Assembly: GCA_963696875.1 (NCBI GenBank)
Contig: CAVOLQ010000003.1
Coordinates: 124,001 to 188,000 of the forward strand
Direction: 5' to 3'
Source of the DNA: Albibacterium sp963696875
Lineage (GTDB): Bacteria > Bacteroidota > Bacteroidia > Sphingobacteriales > Sphingobacteriaceae
DNA length: 64,000 nt
Shown here in pieces: positions 1 through 8,600 of the stretch. The number at the start of each line of letters is the position of its first letter. Position 1 is the first letter of the stretch. A model generated the notes under the pieces. That model did no database searches, was not told where the DNA came from, and worked only from the letters and a program-made list of their open reading frames with translations. A program made the translations under genes and the position numbers.

Positions 1-69
1 ATGCTGCCCGTTCCTACTAAGAATTCAAGCCTAAATATCAAGCCAGCTCTCAATAGAAATAACGGATAA
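1..69 (+). CDS. possible 3' end of an upstream gene (partial)
   Basis: Frame 1 is open from the window edge to a TAA at 67-69 and would encode 22 residues ending LNRNNG. It lies just before the SnoaL-like gene, on the same strand. The piece is too short to recognise and may be chance. I list it because a same-strand neighbour ending here fits the tightly packed cluster that follows. Confidence 0.25.
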   Translation: MLPVPTKNSSLNIKPALNRNNG

Positions 70-78
70 ATTGAAAAA

Positions 79-426
79 ATGGGAAATAAGGAAATATTAT
101 TAAAAGCGAATAACGCTCTTGCTGAGAGCGATAATGAAGGTTTTTTGGCGTTTTGTACCGAAGACACAAGATGGATATTATTGGGTGATACCATTTTGGA
201 CGGAAAAGAGGCTGTTAGAGAGTGGATGGCCAAAAATTATATAGAGCCTCCAAAATTCGATGTAAAAAATTTAATTGCGGAAAACGATTATGTTATAGCA
301 ACTGGTGAAATCAAGATAGTAGACGTAGATAGGAAAACGAGGAATTACAGTTACTGCGATTTATGGCGCTTCCGTGACGGAAAAATGTCAGAGCTAGAGG
401 CTTTTGTAATCGAAACTGTGTATTAA
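79..426 (+). CDS. SnoaL-like / NTF2-fold protein
   Basis: A 115-residue cytoplasmic protein with the pattern of the small cone-shaped NTF2/SnoaL family: an N-terminal helix (ALAESDNEGFLAFCTEDTRW), a central GDTILDGKEAVREWM segment, and a C-terminal YCDLWRFRDGKMSELEAF strand pair. Family members include ketosteroid isomerase-like enzymes and orphan ligand-binding proteins, so the substrate cannot be named. Length is normal for a single domain. It opens a same-strand cluster of small redox and detoxification genes; an Fe-S protein gene follows after 23 bp. The fold is well supported and the function is not. Confidence 0.85.
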   Translation: MGNKEILLKANNALAESDNEGFLAFCTEDTRWILLGDTILDGKEAVREWMAKNYIEPPKFDVKNLIAENDYVIATGEIKIVDVDRKTRNYSYCDLWRFRDGKMSELEAFVIETVY

Positions 427-449
427 GAACCAACTTCAAATGAAATATT

Positions 450-656
450 ATGGAAAAGCAGGAATATCAAAACGGAGAAATTGCAATTGTTTGGCAACCT
501 AAATTATGCATTCATGCAGGAGTATGCGTAAGGACTTTATCAAAGGTGTATGATCCCAAAGGCCGGCCTTGGATAAAAGCTGAGAATGCGACTACACGGG
601 AACTCAGGGATCAGATTGCCAAATGCCCATCAGGAGCACTAAGTATAAAAGAATAA
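450..656 (+). CDS. YjdI-type mono-cluster Fe-S protein
   Basis: A 68-residue protein of the divergent 4Fe-4S mono-cluster (Fer4_19, YjdI) family. Cysteines at 20, 26 and 59 sit in the typical contexts KLCIHAGVCVRTL and AKCPSGAL. It probably acts as a small electron carrier or cluster protein in the cytoplasm. In many bacteria this gene lies next to a YjdJ-type GNAT acetyltransferase, and the same holds here: the acetyltransferase follows within about 15 bp. The pairing supports the family call. Its physiological partner is unknown. Confidence 0.85.
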   Translation: MEKQEYQNGEIAIVWQPKLCIHAGVCVRTLSKVYDPKGRPWIKAENATTRELRDQIAKCPSGALSIKE

Positions 657-671
657 TTGAATCAACAAATA

Positions 672-995
672 ATGATCATGGAAAATACAAGGGTAGTTTT
701 TAAAGACGGTAGTATTAATGGTGAAGTACAACTGTTTTCAGAGGGGAAAATAGCAGGAAAGATGGAGATTTCGGTTGAAGAAAGAAAGCTTAGGGTCTTT
801 CATACAGAAATATATTCTGAGTACGAAGGAAGAGGTTTTGCAAAACAACTGCTGAATGAGTTGGTGAGTTATGCTAAGGAGAATAATTTAAGAATCATAC
901 CGCGATGCCCTTATGTTCTGGCTCAATTCAAAAGTCATCCGGAGGAATACGCAGATGTCTGGTTAAACAAGAGCTTAACTAATATTCTGAAATGA
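672..995 (+). CDS. YjdJ-type GNAT N-acetyltransferase
   Basis: A small GNAT-fold protein of the COG2388/YjdJ type. The acetyl-CoA-binding region reads YEGRGFAKQLLNELVSYAKE, and the typical C-terminal block IIPRCPYVLAQFKSHPEEYADV follows. A TTG at 657 is in frame, but ATG 672 or 678 are better starts. The stop overlaps the start of the OsmC gene by 4 bp (ATGA), which indicates translational coupling. A paralogue lies at 8212. The acceptor substrate is not known for this family. Confidence 0.8.
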   Translation: MIMENTRVVFKDGSINGEVQLFSEGKIAGKMEISVEERKLRVFHTEIYSEYEGRGFAKQLLNELVSYAKENNLRIIPRCPYVLAQFKSHPEEYADVWLNKSLTNILK

Positions 996-1405
996 AGTAT
1001 ATGTTAGAAAAGCCTGTAAAAGGTACAATTGGACTCCAGAAATTCAGGTCGGCTATTCATTGGAGAAATGGTGTATTAATTATCGATGAACCTGAAAAAA
1101 TAGGAGGAAAAGATTTGGGGCCAGACCCTTTCACTCTTTTGCTGTCTTCTTTGGTTGGATGTACATTGGCCACTCTTAGGATGTACATTGATCATAAAGA
1201 CTTGGCCATTTCAGATATACAAGTGGAGGCTAATATTTTCTATAAAATAGAAAATAAAGCAACAGTCGCATACATTGAGCGAACAATCGAATTTCCAGAC
1301 CAACAGGATCCGGGATTACAAGAGCGATTATTAAAAGTTGCGGAAAGTTGTCCAATATCGAAATTACTTAAAGGCAACATCAACATCTCAACAGCATTAA
1401 TATAG
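992..1405 (+). CDS. OsmC family protein
   Basis: A 137-residue OsmC/Ohr-fold protein. The two redox cysteines of the family are visible in LLSSLVGCTLATL and VAESCPISKLL. OsmC-type enzymes reduce organic hydroperoxides with thiol cofactors in the cytoplasm; some relatives are thiol-dependent adaptors of unknown substrate. It starts inside the stop of the preceding acetyltransferase gene, so both are probably made from one message. The context (pirins, YceI, flavin enzyme) suggests an electrophile or oxidative-stress cluster, which is inference. Confidence 0.88.
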   Translation: MKYMLEKPVKGTIGLQKFRSAIHWRNGVLIIDEPEKIGGKDLGPDPFTLLLSSLVGCTLATLRMYIDHKDLAISDIQVEANIFYKIENKATVAYIERTIEFPDQQDPGLQERLLKVAESCPISKLLKGNINISTALI

Positions 1406-1434
1406 AGTTTTAATAATCTTAAAAAAACAAGAAT

Positions 1435-2352
1435 ATGCTTGATATTATTATAGAGGCAAGACGTGCTGAAATTTCCGCAGGTTTTGCAGTGAAACGAATC
1501 CTTCCTTATCAGCTCCGCAGAATGGTGGGACCGTTTATTTTCATGGATCACGGCGGTCCGTTAAATATACCTAAAGGATCTGCGAGTGCTCTTGATGTAT
1601 TACCACATCCACATATCGGCTTATCCACAGTAAGCTATTTATTCAGCGGCAAAGTGACTCATAGAGATAGTTTGGGAGTGGAGCTGGAGATAAAACCGGG
1701 TGAGGTAAATTGGATGACGGCCGGGAAAGGTATTACACATAGTGAACGCTTTGAAGATCCAGCGATGTTGGCGGGAGGCGAACTGGAAATGATACAAACT
1801 TGGGTAGCACTTCCTGAAAAGGATGAAGAAAGTGAACCGTCTTTTATGAATTATAAGCCAGAGCAGTTACCTGTTTTTACGGATACCGGGGTATGGATGC
1901 GTTTAATTGCTGGAGATGCTTATGGCTTGAAAAGTAAGGTCAAGACACATTCTCCCTTGTTCTATGTGCATGTCATATTGGAGCTGGGGGCACGTTTCGG
2001 TTTACCTCATGGGCACAGCGAAAGAGGTGCGTATATTGTTAGGGGTAGTGTTGAAGTAAATGGGAATACATATAAGGCTGGACAGTTAATGGTATTTACA
2101 AAAGGAGTTGATCCATTGATTGTAGCAAAAGAACCAAGTACCTTGATGATGCTGGGTGGGGAACATCTCGGAGATCGGCACATATGGTGGAATTTCGTCT
2201 CTAGTAGAAAAGATAGAATTGAACAAGCTAAAGAGGATTGGAAGCAAGGTCGTATTATTTTGCCACCAATGGATAATGAAGAATTTGTGCCCTTGCCGAA
2301 TAATAAAAGCAAACCCACAGGTGGTCCTCCTGCTCCAAATGCTCTTTCTTAA
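1435..2352 (+). CDS. pirin family protein
   Basis: A 305-residue bicupin of the pirin family. The N-terminal cupin shows the metal-binding set: HPHIGLSTV, then THRDSLG, then GKGITHSERF. The C-terminal cupin is present (GARFGLPHGHSERGAYIVRG). The tail ends in a proline- and glycine-rich stretch. Pirins are iron-binding cytoplasmic proteins; some have quercetinase activity and others act as regulators, so the reaction is uncertain. Length is normal. A second pirin of a different subfamily lies at 3761. Confidence 0.88.
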   Translation: MLDIIIEARRAEISAGFAVKRILPYQLRRMVGPFIFMDHGGPLNIPKGSASALDVLPHPHIGLSTVSYLFSGKVTHRDSLGVELEIKPGEVNWMTAGKGITHSERFEDPAMLAGGELEMIQTWVALPEKDEESEPSFMNYKPEQLPVFTDTGVWMRLIAGDAYGLKSKVKTHSPLFYVHVILELGARFGLPHGHSERGAYIVRGSVEVNGNTYKAGQLMVFTKGVDPLIVAKEPSTLMMLGGEHLGDRHIWWNFVSSRKDRIEQAKEDWKQGRIILPPMDNEEFVPLPNNKSKPTGGPPAPNALS

Positions 2353-2401
2353 ACAATTTAAAGTCTAGAAAAATAATATTGAACTCAGTAAAAAATAAGA
2401 A

Positions 2402-3418
2402 ATGGAAATAGGAATTGATAGCTTCGCATCCGCTATGTACGGGAGTAAGACCCTGGGAAGTGTTGATGCCATGGAACAGTTGCTTGACAGGATTGTTCAC
2501 GCTGATCAAGCAGGGCTTGCTATTTATGGTATAGGTGAGCACCATAAGAAGGAGTTTTTGGACTCGGCTTCTGCGGTAATCCTTGCTGCGGCCGCGGCAA
2601 GGACGAAAAACATACGCTTAACCAGTGCTGTTACGGTATTAAGTACATCGGATCCAGTAAGGGTTTATCAAAACTTTGCAACCTTGGATCTTATCTCCAA
2701 GGGGAGAGCAGAGCTCGTTGTTGGAAGAGGATCTGCCATAGAAGCTTATCCGCTCTTTGGATATAACTTAAATAATTATGATGAGTTATTCCAAGAAAAA
2801 TTGGAACTCTTTTTAAAGATCCGTGAACATGAATTCGTTACCTGGGCCGGAAAGTTTAGACCAGTATTGGAAGATCAGCCCGTCTACCCCAGAGCCATTC
2901 AAGAGAAACTTCCTGTCTGGCTGGGTGTTGGAGGTACTCCAGCATCATTTGCAAGAGCCGGCGCTTTGGGCTTACCACTAATGGTTGCAGTTATAGGTGG
3001 AGAGACAGTACACTTTCGTCCGCTGATCGATCTATACAGAGAGGTTGGGAAAAAGGCTGGCTTCGCACCCGAACAACTGAAGGTTGGCTTGCATTCGCCT
3101 GGTTATGTTGCTGCGACCAATAAAGAAGCCATAGAGGATTATTACCCCGGTTATGCCGAACTCTGGACTAAGGCTGGCAAAGAACGTGGATGGCCTCCGG
3201 TAACCAAAGCCAAGTTCGATGCTTTAGCCGCCCCCAAGGGTGTGCTGGTCATTGGTGATCCTGAACAGGTGGCAGCAAAATTATTGAGACATAGTGAGGC
3301 CTTAGGTGGTATTGACCGCTTCACTTTTCAAATGGATAATGCAGGACTTAGTCATGAACAACTTTTACGTTCCATAGAATTAATTGGAAAAGAGGTTATT
3401 CCAAGAGTGAATAAATAG
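2402..3418 (+). CDS. LLM class flavin-dependent oxidoreductase
   Basis: A 338-residue luciferase-like monooxygenase with a TIM-barrel pattern. It starts MEIGIDSFA and contains the family blocks GIGEHHKKEFLDSA, LTSAVTVLSTSDPVRVYQNF, LISKGRAELVVGRGS and PVWLGVGGTPAS. These enzymes use reduced FMN or F420-like flavin to oxidise small organic substrates. It lies 49 bp after the pirin gene on the same strand and has no obvious dedicated reductase partner. Family confidence is high; the substrate is unknown. Confidence 0.9.
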   Translation: MEIGIDSFASAMYGSKTLGSVDAMEQLLDRIVHADQAGLAIYGIGEHHKKEFLDSASAVILAAAAARTKNIRLTSAVTVLSTSDPVRVYQNFATLDLISKGRAELVVGRGSAIEAYPLFGYNLNNYDELFQEKLELFLKIREHEFVTWAGKFRPVLEDQPVYPRAIQEKLPVWLGVGGTPASFARAGALGLPLMVAVIGGETVHFRPLIDLYREVGKKAGFAPEQLKVGLHSPGYVAATNKEAIEDYYPGYAELWTKAGKERGWPPVTKAKFDALAAPKGVLVIGDPEQVAAKLLRHSEALGGIDRFTFQMDNAGLSHEQLLRSIELIGKEVIPRVNK

Positions 3419-3760
3419 CAGAGCTAATTCCCTGTTCAATTTAATCTTCTCAAAACATCAGCTTTAATTCACCTACCTGTATCCTTCGGTTCCAATGAGC
3501 ATGTCCTAATATTAAATAGTGTCCTATTTGGGATTTAAATTCCTCAGTAAAAATAAGTTAGAAGCCCAGATTCAAATAAACAGTATGGACTGCAAATAGA
3601 ATCTAAAAGCAACATACAGCTGGGATTTTAAAGGTGGAAATGCCTGGGAACGGGAAGGTTGCAGCGACAGCTAAATCAGAAAATGTTCTAAAAATAATAT
3701 AGAAGAGTTCATGAAAGTGGATTTATTAGATAATTATATACTCAATACAAAGAAAAAAAA
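3419..3760. other. intergenic region, no gene recognised
   Basis: About 340 bp between two same-strand genes. No open frame of convincing length on either strand, and no hairpin with a T-run, was seen. The last 60 bp are very AT-rich and run into the second pirin gene, so a promoter for the 3761-5050 genes probably lies here. No clear TAnnTTTG box could be placed. Confidence 0.4.
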
Positions 3761-4480
3761 ATGGAAAATAGCGTTTTTCACAAAGCAGAATCAAGAGGTA
3801 AAGCGGATTATGGATGGTTGGAAAGTTACCACACCTTTAGCTTTGCCAATTATCATAACCCCAAAAGAATGAATTTTGGTGTTCTTCGTGTTTTAAACGA
3901 TGATACGGTGGAAGCAGGAAGAGGTTTTGGAGACCATCCTCACGACAACATGGAAATCATCAGTATCCCCTTGGAAGGTGATCTTGAACATAAGGACAGC
4001 ATGGGAAATGAAACCGTTATCAAGAACGGCGACATTCAGGCGATGAGTGCTGGAACCGGGATTACGCATCGTGAATATAATAAGAACACGGATCGGTTAG
4101 TAAAATTCCTTCAGATATGGGTATATCCCAATCAACGGAACGTTAGCCCAAAATACGACCAGATTAGTTTAGATGTAAAACAGAGACATAACAAATTTCA
4201 GCAGGTTTTATCCCCTGATCCTGACGATGAAGGTGTATGGATTCATCAAAACGCCTGGTTCCATTTGGGGAATTTCGAAAACGGTATTGAAACCGACTAT
4301 CATGTAAAGAGTGACAAAAATGGTGTTTATGCTTTCATACTGAAAGGCAGTGCCGAAATAGAAGAACAAGCACTTGAAGCACGTGATGGCTTTGGTATTT
4401 GGGATATTAAGAGTCTGAAAATTAAATCAAAATCCGCTGATACCGAAATCCTTTTGATGGAGGTTCCCATGACATTATAG
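3761..4480 (+). CDS. pirin family protein (YhhW-like)
   Basis: A 239-residue pirin of the shorter YhhW type. It has the N-terminal cupin metal site GFGDHPHDNMEIISIPLEG, then LEHKDSMGNE and AGTGITHREYN. The opening block (YGWLESYHTFSFANYHNP) is characteristic of this subfamily. YhhW-like pirins oxidise quercetin in vitro; their natural role is unclear. The C-terminal cupin keeps the fold but lacks an obvious metal triad. YceI follows 39 bp downstream across a trinucleotide repeat. Confidence 0.9.
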   Translation: MENSVFHKAESRGKADYGWLESYHTFSFANYHNPKRMNFGVLRVLNDDTVEAGRGFGDHPHDNMEIISIPLEGDLEHKDSMGNETVIKNGDIQAMSAGTGITHREYNKNTDRLVKFLQIWVYPNQRNVSPKYDQISLDVKQRHNKFQQVLSPDPDDEGVWIHQNAWFHLGNFENGIETDYHVKSDKNGVYAFILKGSAEIEEQALEARDGFGIWDIKSLKIKSKSADTEILLMEVPMTL

Positions 4481-4483
4481 TTG

Positions 4484-4503
4484 ATAATAATAATAATAAT
4501 AAT
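4484..4503 (+). repeat. trinucleotide microsatellite (ATA/AAT)n
   Basis: Between the YhhW-like pirin stop and the yceI start, six to seven uninterrupted units of an ATA/AAT trinucleotide run for 20 bp. It ends about 16 bp before the yceI ATG. Such tracts can vary in length by slippage and change spacing in the leader. No expression effect can be shown from sequence. Confidence 0.8.
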
Positions 4504-4519
4504 TAATTAAAATTTAAAA

Positions 4520-5050
4520 ATGGCAAAATCAATTTGGGCGATAGACCCTTCACATTCCGAAATAGGATTTAAGGTAAAACATATGATGTTTACCAATGTC
4601 TCCGGAAAGTTTAACGAATTTCAGGCCATCATCGAAAATGATGATGATCAGTTTGAAACTTCAGTTGTTTCATTTTCGGCTAATGTTAGTTCCCTTGACA
4701 CGAATAACAAGGATCGTGATAACCATCTGAGGAGTGCAGACTTTTTTGATGTTGATAGCTTCCCTAAGATTTCTTTTAAATCAACCGGTATCTTGAAAAT
4801 TAATGAAGGTCAGTTCGAAGTCTCAGGTGATCTTACATTAAAAGATGTAACCCAAAACGTAACCTTAGAAGTAGAATACAGCGGATTGATGAAAGATCCC
4901 TGGGGTAACACAAAAGCTGGAATTTCTTTAACGGGAAAAATCAACCGGAAAGATTTTGGATTAACATGGAATACTTCTCTAGAAACTGGTGGCGTTTTGG
5001 TAGGAGAAGACATCAAATTAGCAGCAGAAGTACAATTAATCAAAGAATAA
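4520..5050 (+). CDS. YceI family protein
   Basis: A 176-residue YceI-family lipocalin-like barrel. It begins SIWAIDPSHSEIGFKVKHMM, the family hallmark, and continues with FDVDSFPKISFKSTGI and WGNTKAGISLTGKINRKDFGL. YceI barrels bind isoprenoid or other amphiphilic chains. Many are periplasmic, but this one has no signal peptide, so it is predicted to be cytoplasmic like many Bacteroidota members. It follows a pirin and precedes an exported isochorismatase-family hydrolase, an order I have seen in related genomes. Confidence 0.92.
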   Translation: MAKSIWAIDPSHSEIGFKVKHMMFTNVSGKFNEFQAIIENDDDQFETSVVSFSANVSSLDTNNKDRDNHLRSADFFDVDSFPKISFKSTGILKINEGQFEVSGDLTLKDVTQNVTLEVEYSGLMKDPWGNTKAGISLTGKINRKDFGLTWNTSLETGGVLVGEDIKLAAEVQLIKE

Positions 5051-5107
5051 TTACTAATAATTTAAATATAAAAAAATGAAAAATTTATCTTATCATTCGC
5101 ATTAGGT

Positions 5108-5764
5108 TTGGCATCGATTACCTCATACGCTCAAAAACCAAGCCCTGGATTATTAAACCCAACTAATCATTCGTTACTATTGATCGATCACGAAGGTCAA
5201 ATGGCATTTGCAACACACAGTATTTCTACAACGGAACTAAGAAATAACGTCGGACTTGTAACCGGTGCCTCTAAAATATTCAAAGTTCCTACAGTTGTTA
5301 CCACAGTTGCTGAAAAATCATTTAGCGGGCCAGTATTTCCAGAAATTCAAGAATTTTATCCTGAATCAACTTCTGGTTACATTGATAGAACTACCATGAA
5401 TACCTGGGAGGATGTAAATGCACACAAAGCTATCACAGGAAAAGGCAAAAAGAAAATCGTAATGGCGGGTTTATGGACAAGTGTCTGTATCGTAGGTCCT
5501 GTATTATCAGCATTGGATGAAGGATATGAGGTTTATGTAATTACCGATGCTTCAGGAGATGTTTCTAAAGAAGCTCATGACCAATCTGTAACACGTATGG
5601 TTCAGGCAGGAGCTAAACCAATCACTTCTCTACAATATTTACTGGAATTACAAAGAGACTGGGCTCGTCAGGAAACATACAAGCCGGTTAATGATTTGGT
5701 TGTTAAATATGGCGGAGCATACGGAATCGGCGTTCAATATGCTCGTGAAATGTTAAAACACTAA
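5108..5764 (+). CDS. isochorismatase-family (YcaC-like) hydrolase, signal peptide out of frame
   Basis: A cysteine hydrolase of the isochorismatase fold. The catalytic aspartate lies in SLLLIDHEGQMAF and the nucleophilic cysteine in GLWTSVCIVGP. The open frame has only a TTG at 5108, yet the same frame reads upstream as FILSFALGLASITSYAQ, a clear signal peptide. The natural ATG is at 5076 in another frame: ATG is followed by five A's (5079-5083), and six would give MKKFILSF. One missing A therefore separates the start from the body. Exported YcaC-like hydrolases are common in Bacteroidota. As read, the gene would be poorly translated or kept in the cytoplasm. A terminator follows. Confidence 0.82.
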   Translation: MASITSYAQKPSPGLLNPTNHSLLLIDHEGQMAFATHSISTTELRNNVGLVTGASKIFKVPTVVTTVAEKSFSGPVFPEIQEFYPESTSGYIDRTTMNTWEDVNAHKAITGKGKKKIVMAGLWTSVCIVGPVLSALDEGYEVYVITDASGDVSKEAHDQSVTRMVQAGAKPITSLQYLLELQRDWARQETYKPVNDLVVKYGGAYGIGVQYAREMLKH

Positions 5765-5780
5765 GAAATTGTAATAACAT

Positions 5781-5808
5781 AAAGGCAGATTAATAATGTT
5801 CTGCCTTT
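5781..5808 (+). terminator. intrinsic terminator after the hydrolase gene
   Basis: A perfect 9-bp stem, AAAGGCAGA pairing with TCTGCCTTT, with a 10-nt loop and two further T's at the 3' side. It starts 16 bp after the hydrolase stop and ends 18 bp before the amidohydrolase start, so it separates the two transcripts. Confidence 0.75.
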
Positions 5809-5826
5809 TTAAATTATTTGTCAAGG

Positions 5827-7596
5827 ATGAAAATAATGAACAGTATACTATTTAGTGTCCTCCTTCTGGGAGCATCATTGGTACATGCGCAAAACGCAGA
5901 TATTATCATTACAAATGGTAAGATTTCCACTTTGGATAATAAAAACACTGAAGTGCAAGCAGTAGCCATTTCTGGAAACAAAATTCTGCGAACTGGTACC
6001 AATGCACAAATCCTAAAGCTGAAAGGAAGTAAGACAAGTGTTATCGATGCCAAAGGAAACCGTGTGATTCCAGGATTGTTCGACAGCCATATGCATGTGA
6101 TTCGAGGAGGTCGTTTCTATAATACCGAGTTGCGTTGGGATGGAGTAACATCACTAAAAAGAGCGCTAGAAATGCTAAAAGATCAAGCACAACGTACACC
6201 GGAAGGACAATGGGTACGTGTCGTAGGAGGATGGAACGAATACCAGTTTGAAGAGAAAAGGCTTCCTACAATCGAGGAAATCAATGATGCTACTGGAAAT
6301 GTACCTGCATTCATTCTTTATCTTTATGGAAAAGCTTGGTTGAACAAAGCCGGTCTGAAGAAATTGAACATTACAGGTGATACACCCAATCCTCCGGAAG
6401 GATTAATCCATAAGGACAGTAATGGAAACCCGACTGGTTTATTAGTTGCTGAACCTAATGCATTCATACTATATTCTACGTTAGCTAAATTACCCAATCT
6501 GACTAGAGAAGAAGAAATAAATTCCACCATTCAGTTTATGAGTGAAATGAATCGACTGGGGGTAACGGGTGTAATGGATGCAGGCGGTGGTTTTCAAAAT
6601 TTTCCTGACGATTATAGCATAACAGACGAATTGGACGATCAAGGAAAGATTACTGTTCGTTTGCCTTACTTTTTATTCGCACAAAAAAAGGGTTCTGAAC
6701 CTGAAGATTATGAACGATGGACTGGTATGGTTGAGCTGCATGCTGACAAACCCGCTGATAGAGTAGATTATAATGTAGAGGGTGGCGGGGAAAATCTTGT
6801 CGGAGATGCTGCTGATTTCGAGAATTTTTTGTTTTCCAGACCAGAACTCTCTCCCGCGATGGAGTCTCAGTTGAAAAGCGTAATCAAAATACTGGTAAAC
6901 AATCGTTGGCCTTTTCGGCTACACGCCACGTACAATGAAAGCATTGGACGATTTTTGAATGTAATTGAAGATGTAAACGAAGAAACTCCGCTTAATGAAT
7001 TGGTTTGGTTCTTTGACCATGCGGAAACGGTAAGTGAGGAAAATCTGCAACGTATAAAAGCTCTTGGTGGTGGTGTAGCTATTCAGCATAGACTGGCATA
7101 TCAGGGAGAAAGTTTTGTACAGCGCTACGGTAAAAATCCGGCATTAGCTTCTCCTCCCGTGAAAAGAATGTTGGAGTTGGGAATCCCTGTGGGATTGGGA
7201 ACAGACGGAACACGTGTAGCTTCTTACAACCTTTGGGTGGCTCTTTATTGGATTACCACAGGTAAAACTATTGGAGGTAGCCAAATAATGGCACGGGAGA
7301 ATGCATTGGACAGAACAACTGCATTGAGATTGGCGACTCACGCGGGATATGAACTAATCAAGGAAGAGAAGAAAGGTAAAATAGAGCAAGGTTATTATGC
7401 CGATTTGGCGATTCTTGACAAAGATTTTTTTACAGTTTCGGAAGAAGAAATCAAAAGCATTACAAGTAAACTAACCCTTGTAGATGGCAAAGTAGTATTT
7501 GGCGATAATGAGTACAGCAATGTGGCTCCAGCCGTACTTCCAGTACTTCCTGATTGGAGTCCTGTGAAATATTTCGGTGGTTATCAAAAAAAATAA
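5827..7596 (+). CDS. exported amidohydrolase (YtcJ-like)
   Basis: A metal-dependent amidohydrolase of the YtcJ subgroup. It opens with a signal peptide (MKIMNSILF..., cleavage near VHAQ). The composite beta-sandwich and barrel then follow: IITNGKISTLD, the metal motif PGLFDSHMHVI, a mid-chain GVTGVMDAGGG, and the C-terminal metal aspartate in GLGTDGTRVASYN. YtcJ-like enzymes hydrolyse cyclic or N-acyl compounds with one or two metals. An upstream in-frame TTG at 5818 is unlikely to be the start; ATG 5827 or 5836 are preferred. A small membrane protein gene follows after 3 bp. Confidence 0.88.
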   Translation: MKIMNSILFSVLLLGASLVHAQNADIIITNGKISTLDNKNTEVQAVAISGNKILRTGTNAQILKLKGSKTSVIDAKGNRVIPGLFDSHMHVIRGGRFYNTELRWDGVTSLKRALEMLKDQAQRTPEGQWVRVVGGWNEYQFEEKRLPTIEEINDATGNVPAFILYLYGKAWLNKAGLKKLNITGDTPNPPEGLIHKDSNGNPTGLLVAEPNAFILYSTLAKLPNLTREEEINSTIQFMSEMNRLGVTGVMDAGGGFQNFPDDYSITDELDDQGKITVRLPYFLFAQKKGSEPEDYERWTGMVELHADKPADRVDYNVEGGGENLVGDAADFENFLFSRPELSPAMESQLKSVIKILVNNRWPFRLHATYNESIGRFLNVIEDVNEETPLNELVWFFDHAETVSEENLQRIKALGGGVAIQHRLAYQGESFVQRYGKNPALASPPVKRMLELGIPVGLGTDGTRVASYNLWVALYWITTGKTIGGSQIMARENALDRTTALRLATHAGYELIKEEKKGKIEQGYYADLAILDKDFFTVSEEEIKSITSKLTLVDGKVVFGDNEYSNVAPAVLPVLPDWSPVKYFGGYQKK

Positions 7597-7599
7597 GCA

Positions 7600-7920
7600 A
7601 TGAAAAGAATTATTCAAATGGTTACTATTCCCCGTCAATCTGACTCGCTTTATCACACAGATTTGTTAGGTTTTTGGGTGTTGTTGTCGTTAGAAATGAT
7701 CTATGCACACGGTTTGAAAAAAATAGGCATTGGTATAACAGAAGTATTAGTCTTCATACTTGCGCTAACGCTTACCGGATATTTTGTACTACATTTTCGC
7801 GATGCACTTCTGGTAAAAGATGCGTCTTTTATGTATAGTTTATCTTATCTGGTGATTTTATTTCTAGCTGCTGGAAAAACTTCGTTAGACAGTTATTTCT
7901 TTAAGAAGTTCAGCAGATGA
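7600..7920 (+). CDS. small multi-pass membrane protein, unknown function
   Basis: A 106-residue protein not recognised as a named family. Hydrophobic segments lie at about residues 23-41, 46-66 and 79-94, so it is probably an inner-membrane protein with three helices. It starts 3 bp after the amidohydrolase stop and its own stop overlaps the start of the next gene by 4 bp, which indicates one operon. Its role may be linked to the exported amidohydrolase, but nothing in the sequence says how. Confidence 0.6.
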   Translation: MKRIIQMVTIPRQSDSLYHTDLLGFWVLLSLEMIYAHGLKKIGIGITEVLVFILALTLTGYFVLHFRDALLVKDASFMYSLSYLVILFLAAGKTSLDSYFFKKFSR

Positions 7921-8162
7921 AACTAAGAAGTATCGTACTTGGGGGGGCGCTGATAGTAGCGCAGTTTTCTTACGCTCAAAACTTTAATCTCATGCGTTAT
8001 GACGAAGATTGCTCAGAGTTGAAAGACAATGTAGGTACTTTTTACAATAGCATAAAATATATTCCTTTTACCCCAAATGGTGATTTTTATCTTTCATTAG
8101 GCGGCGAAGTGTGGGAAGAATTGAATTATGCGGTTAATGAAGATTGGGGAAAAACAATATGA
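7917..8162 (+). pseudogene. N-terminal fragment of an alginate-export-type porin
   Basis: An 81-residue frame with a good signal peptide (cleavage near FSYAQ) followed by FNLMRYDEDCSELKD and PFTPNGDFYLSLGGEVWEEL. This matches the start of the alginate_exp outer-membrane barrel family as I know it, whose members are normally about 400-450 residues. Reading stops after GKTI, and the DNA beyond is unrelated and runs into an acetyltransferase gene. The barrel is therefore missing and the gene is dead. The cut at about 8160 marks a deletion or rearrangement point. Confidence 0.7.
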
Positions 8163-8211
8163 AGTCTCGATCCCGATCGTCCAATGCTTTAAACGAATTA
8201 AAAGATAAAAA

Positions 8212-8496
8212 ATGATGGAAATACTATTAAATGAAGACGGCGCCAAAGGCTTTGCAATGGCGCGACAGAATGACGAACATGCAGGGAAGATGACCTATTC
8301 CATTGCAGGTGCAGAGTTGATTATCATCGACCATACAGAAGTTGAGCCAGCATATAATGGTAAAGGTGTAGGCAAGCAAATGCTTTACAAAATTGTAGAA
8401 ATGGCTAGAGTGAAAAATATCAAGATTATCCCCTTGTGTCCGTTTGCAGCAACTATGTTCAAAAAATCAGCGGATATTAAGGACGTATTAACATAA
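8212..8496 (+). CDS. YjdJ-type GNAT N-acetyltransferase
   Basis: A 94-residue GNAT of the same COG2388/YjdJ type as the gene at 672. It has the acetyl-CoA loop YNGKGVGKQMLYKIVEMARV and the tail IKIIPLCPFAATMFKKS. An ATG at 8212 is followed at once by an in-frame ATG at 8215. It stands alone just past the truncated porin and has no Fe-S partner here. The substrate is unknown. Confidence 0.8.
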   Translation: MMEILLNEDGAKGFAMARQNDEHAGKMTYSIAGAELIIIDHTEVEPAYNGKGVGKQMLYKIVEMARVKNIKIIPLCPFAATMFKKSADIKDVLT

Positions 8497-8600
8497 TAAA
8501 CACTAGGCAGCTAGGGAATCCTTAGCGCTAATAGGGAATCTTAAAACTTCCCCAAAACCTTAACAAACAAATTAGTAAATATAAAATATCAACTTAAAAT

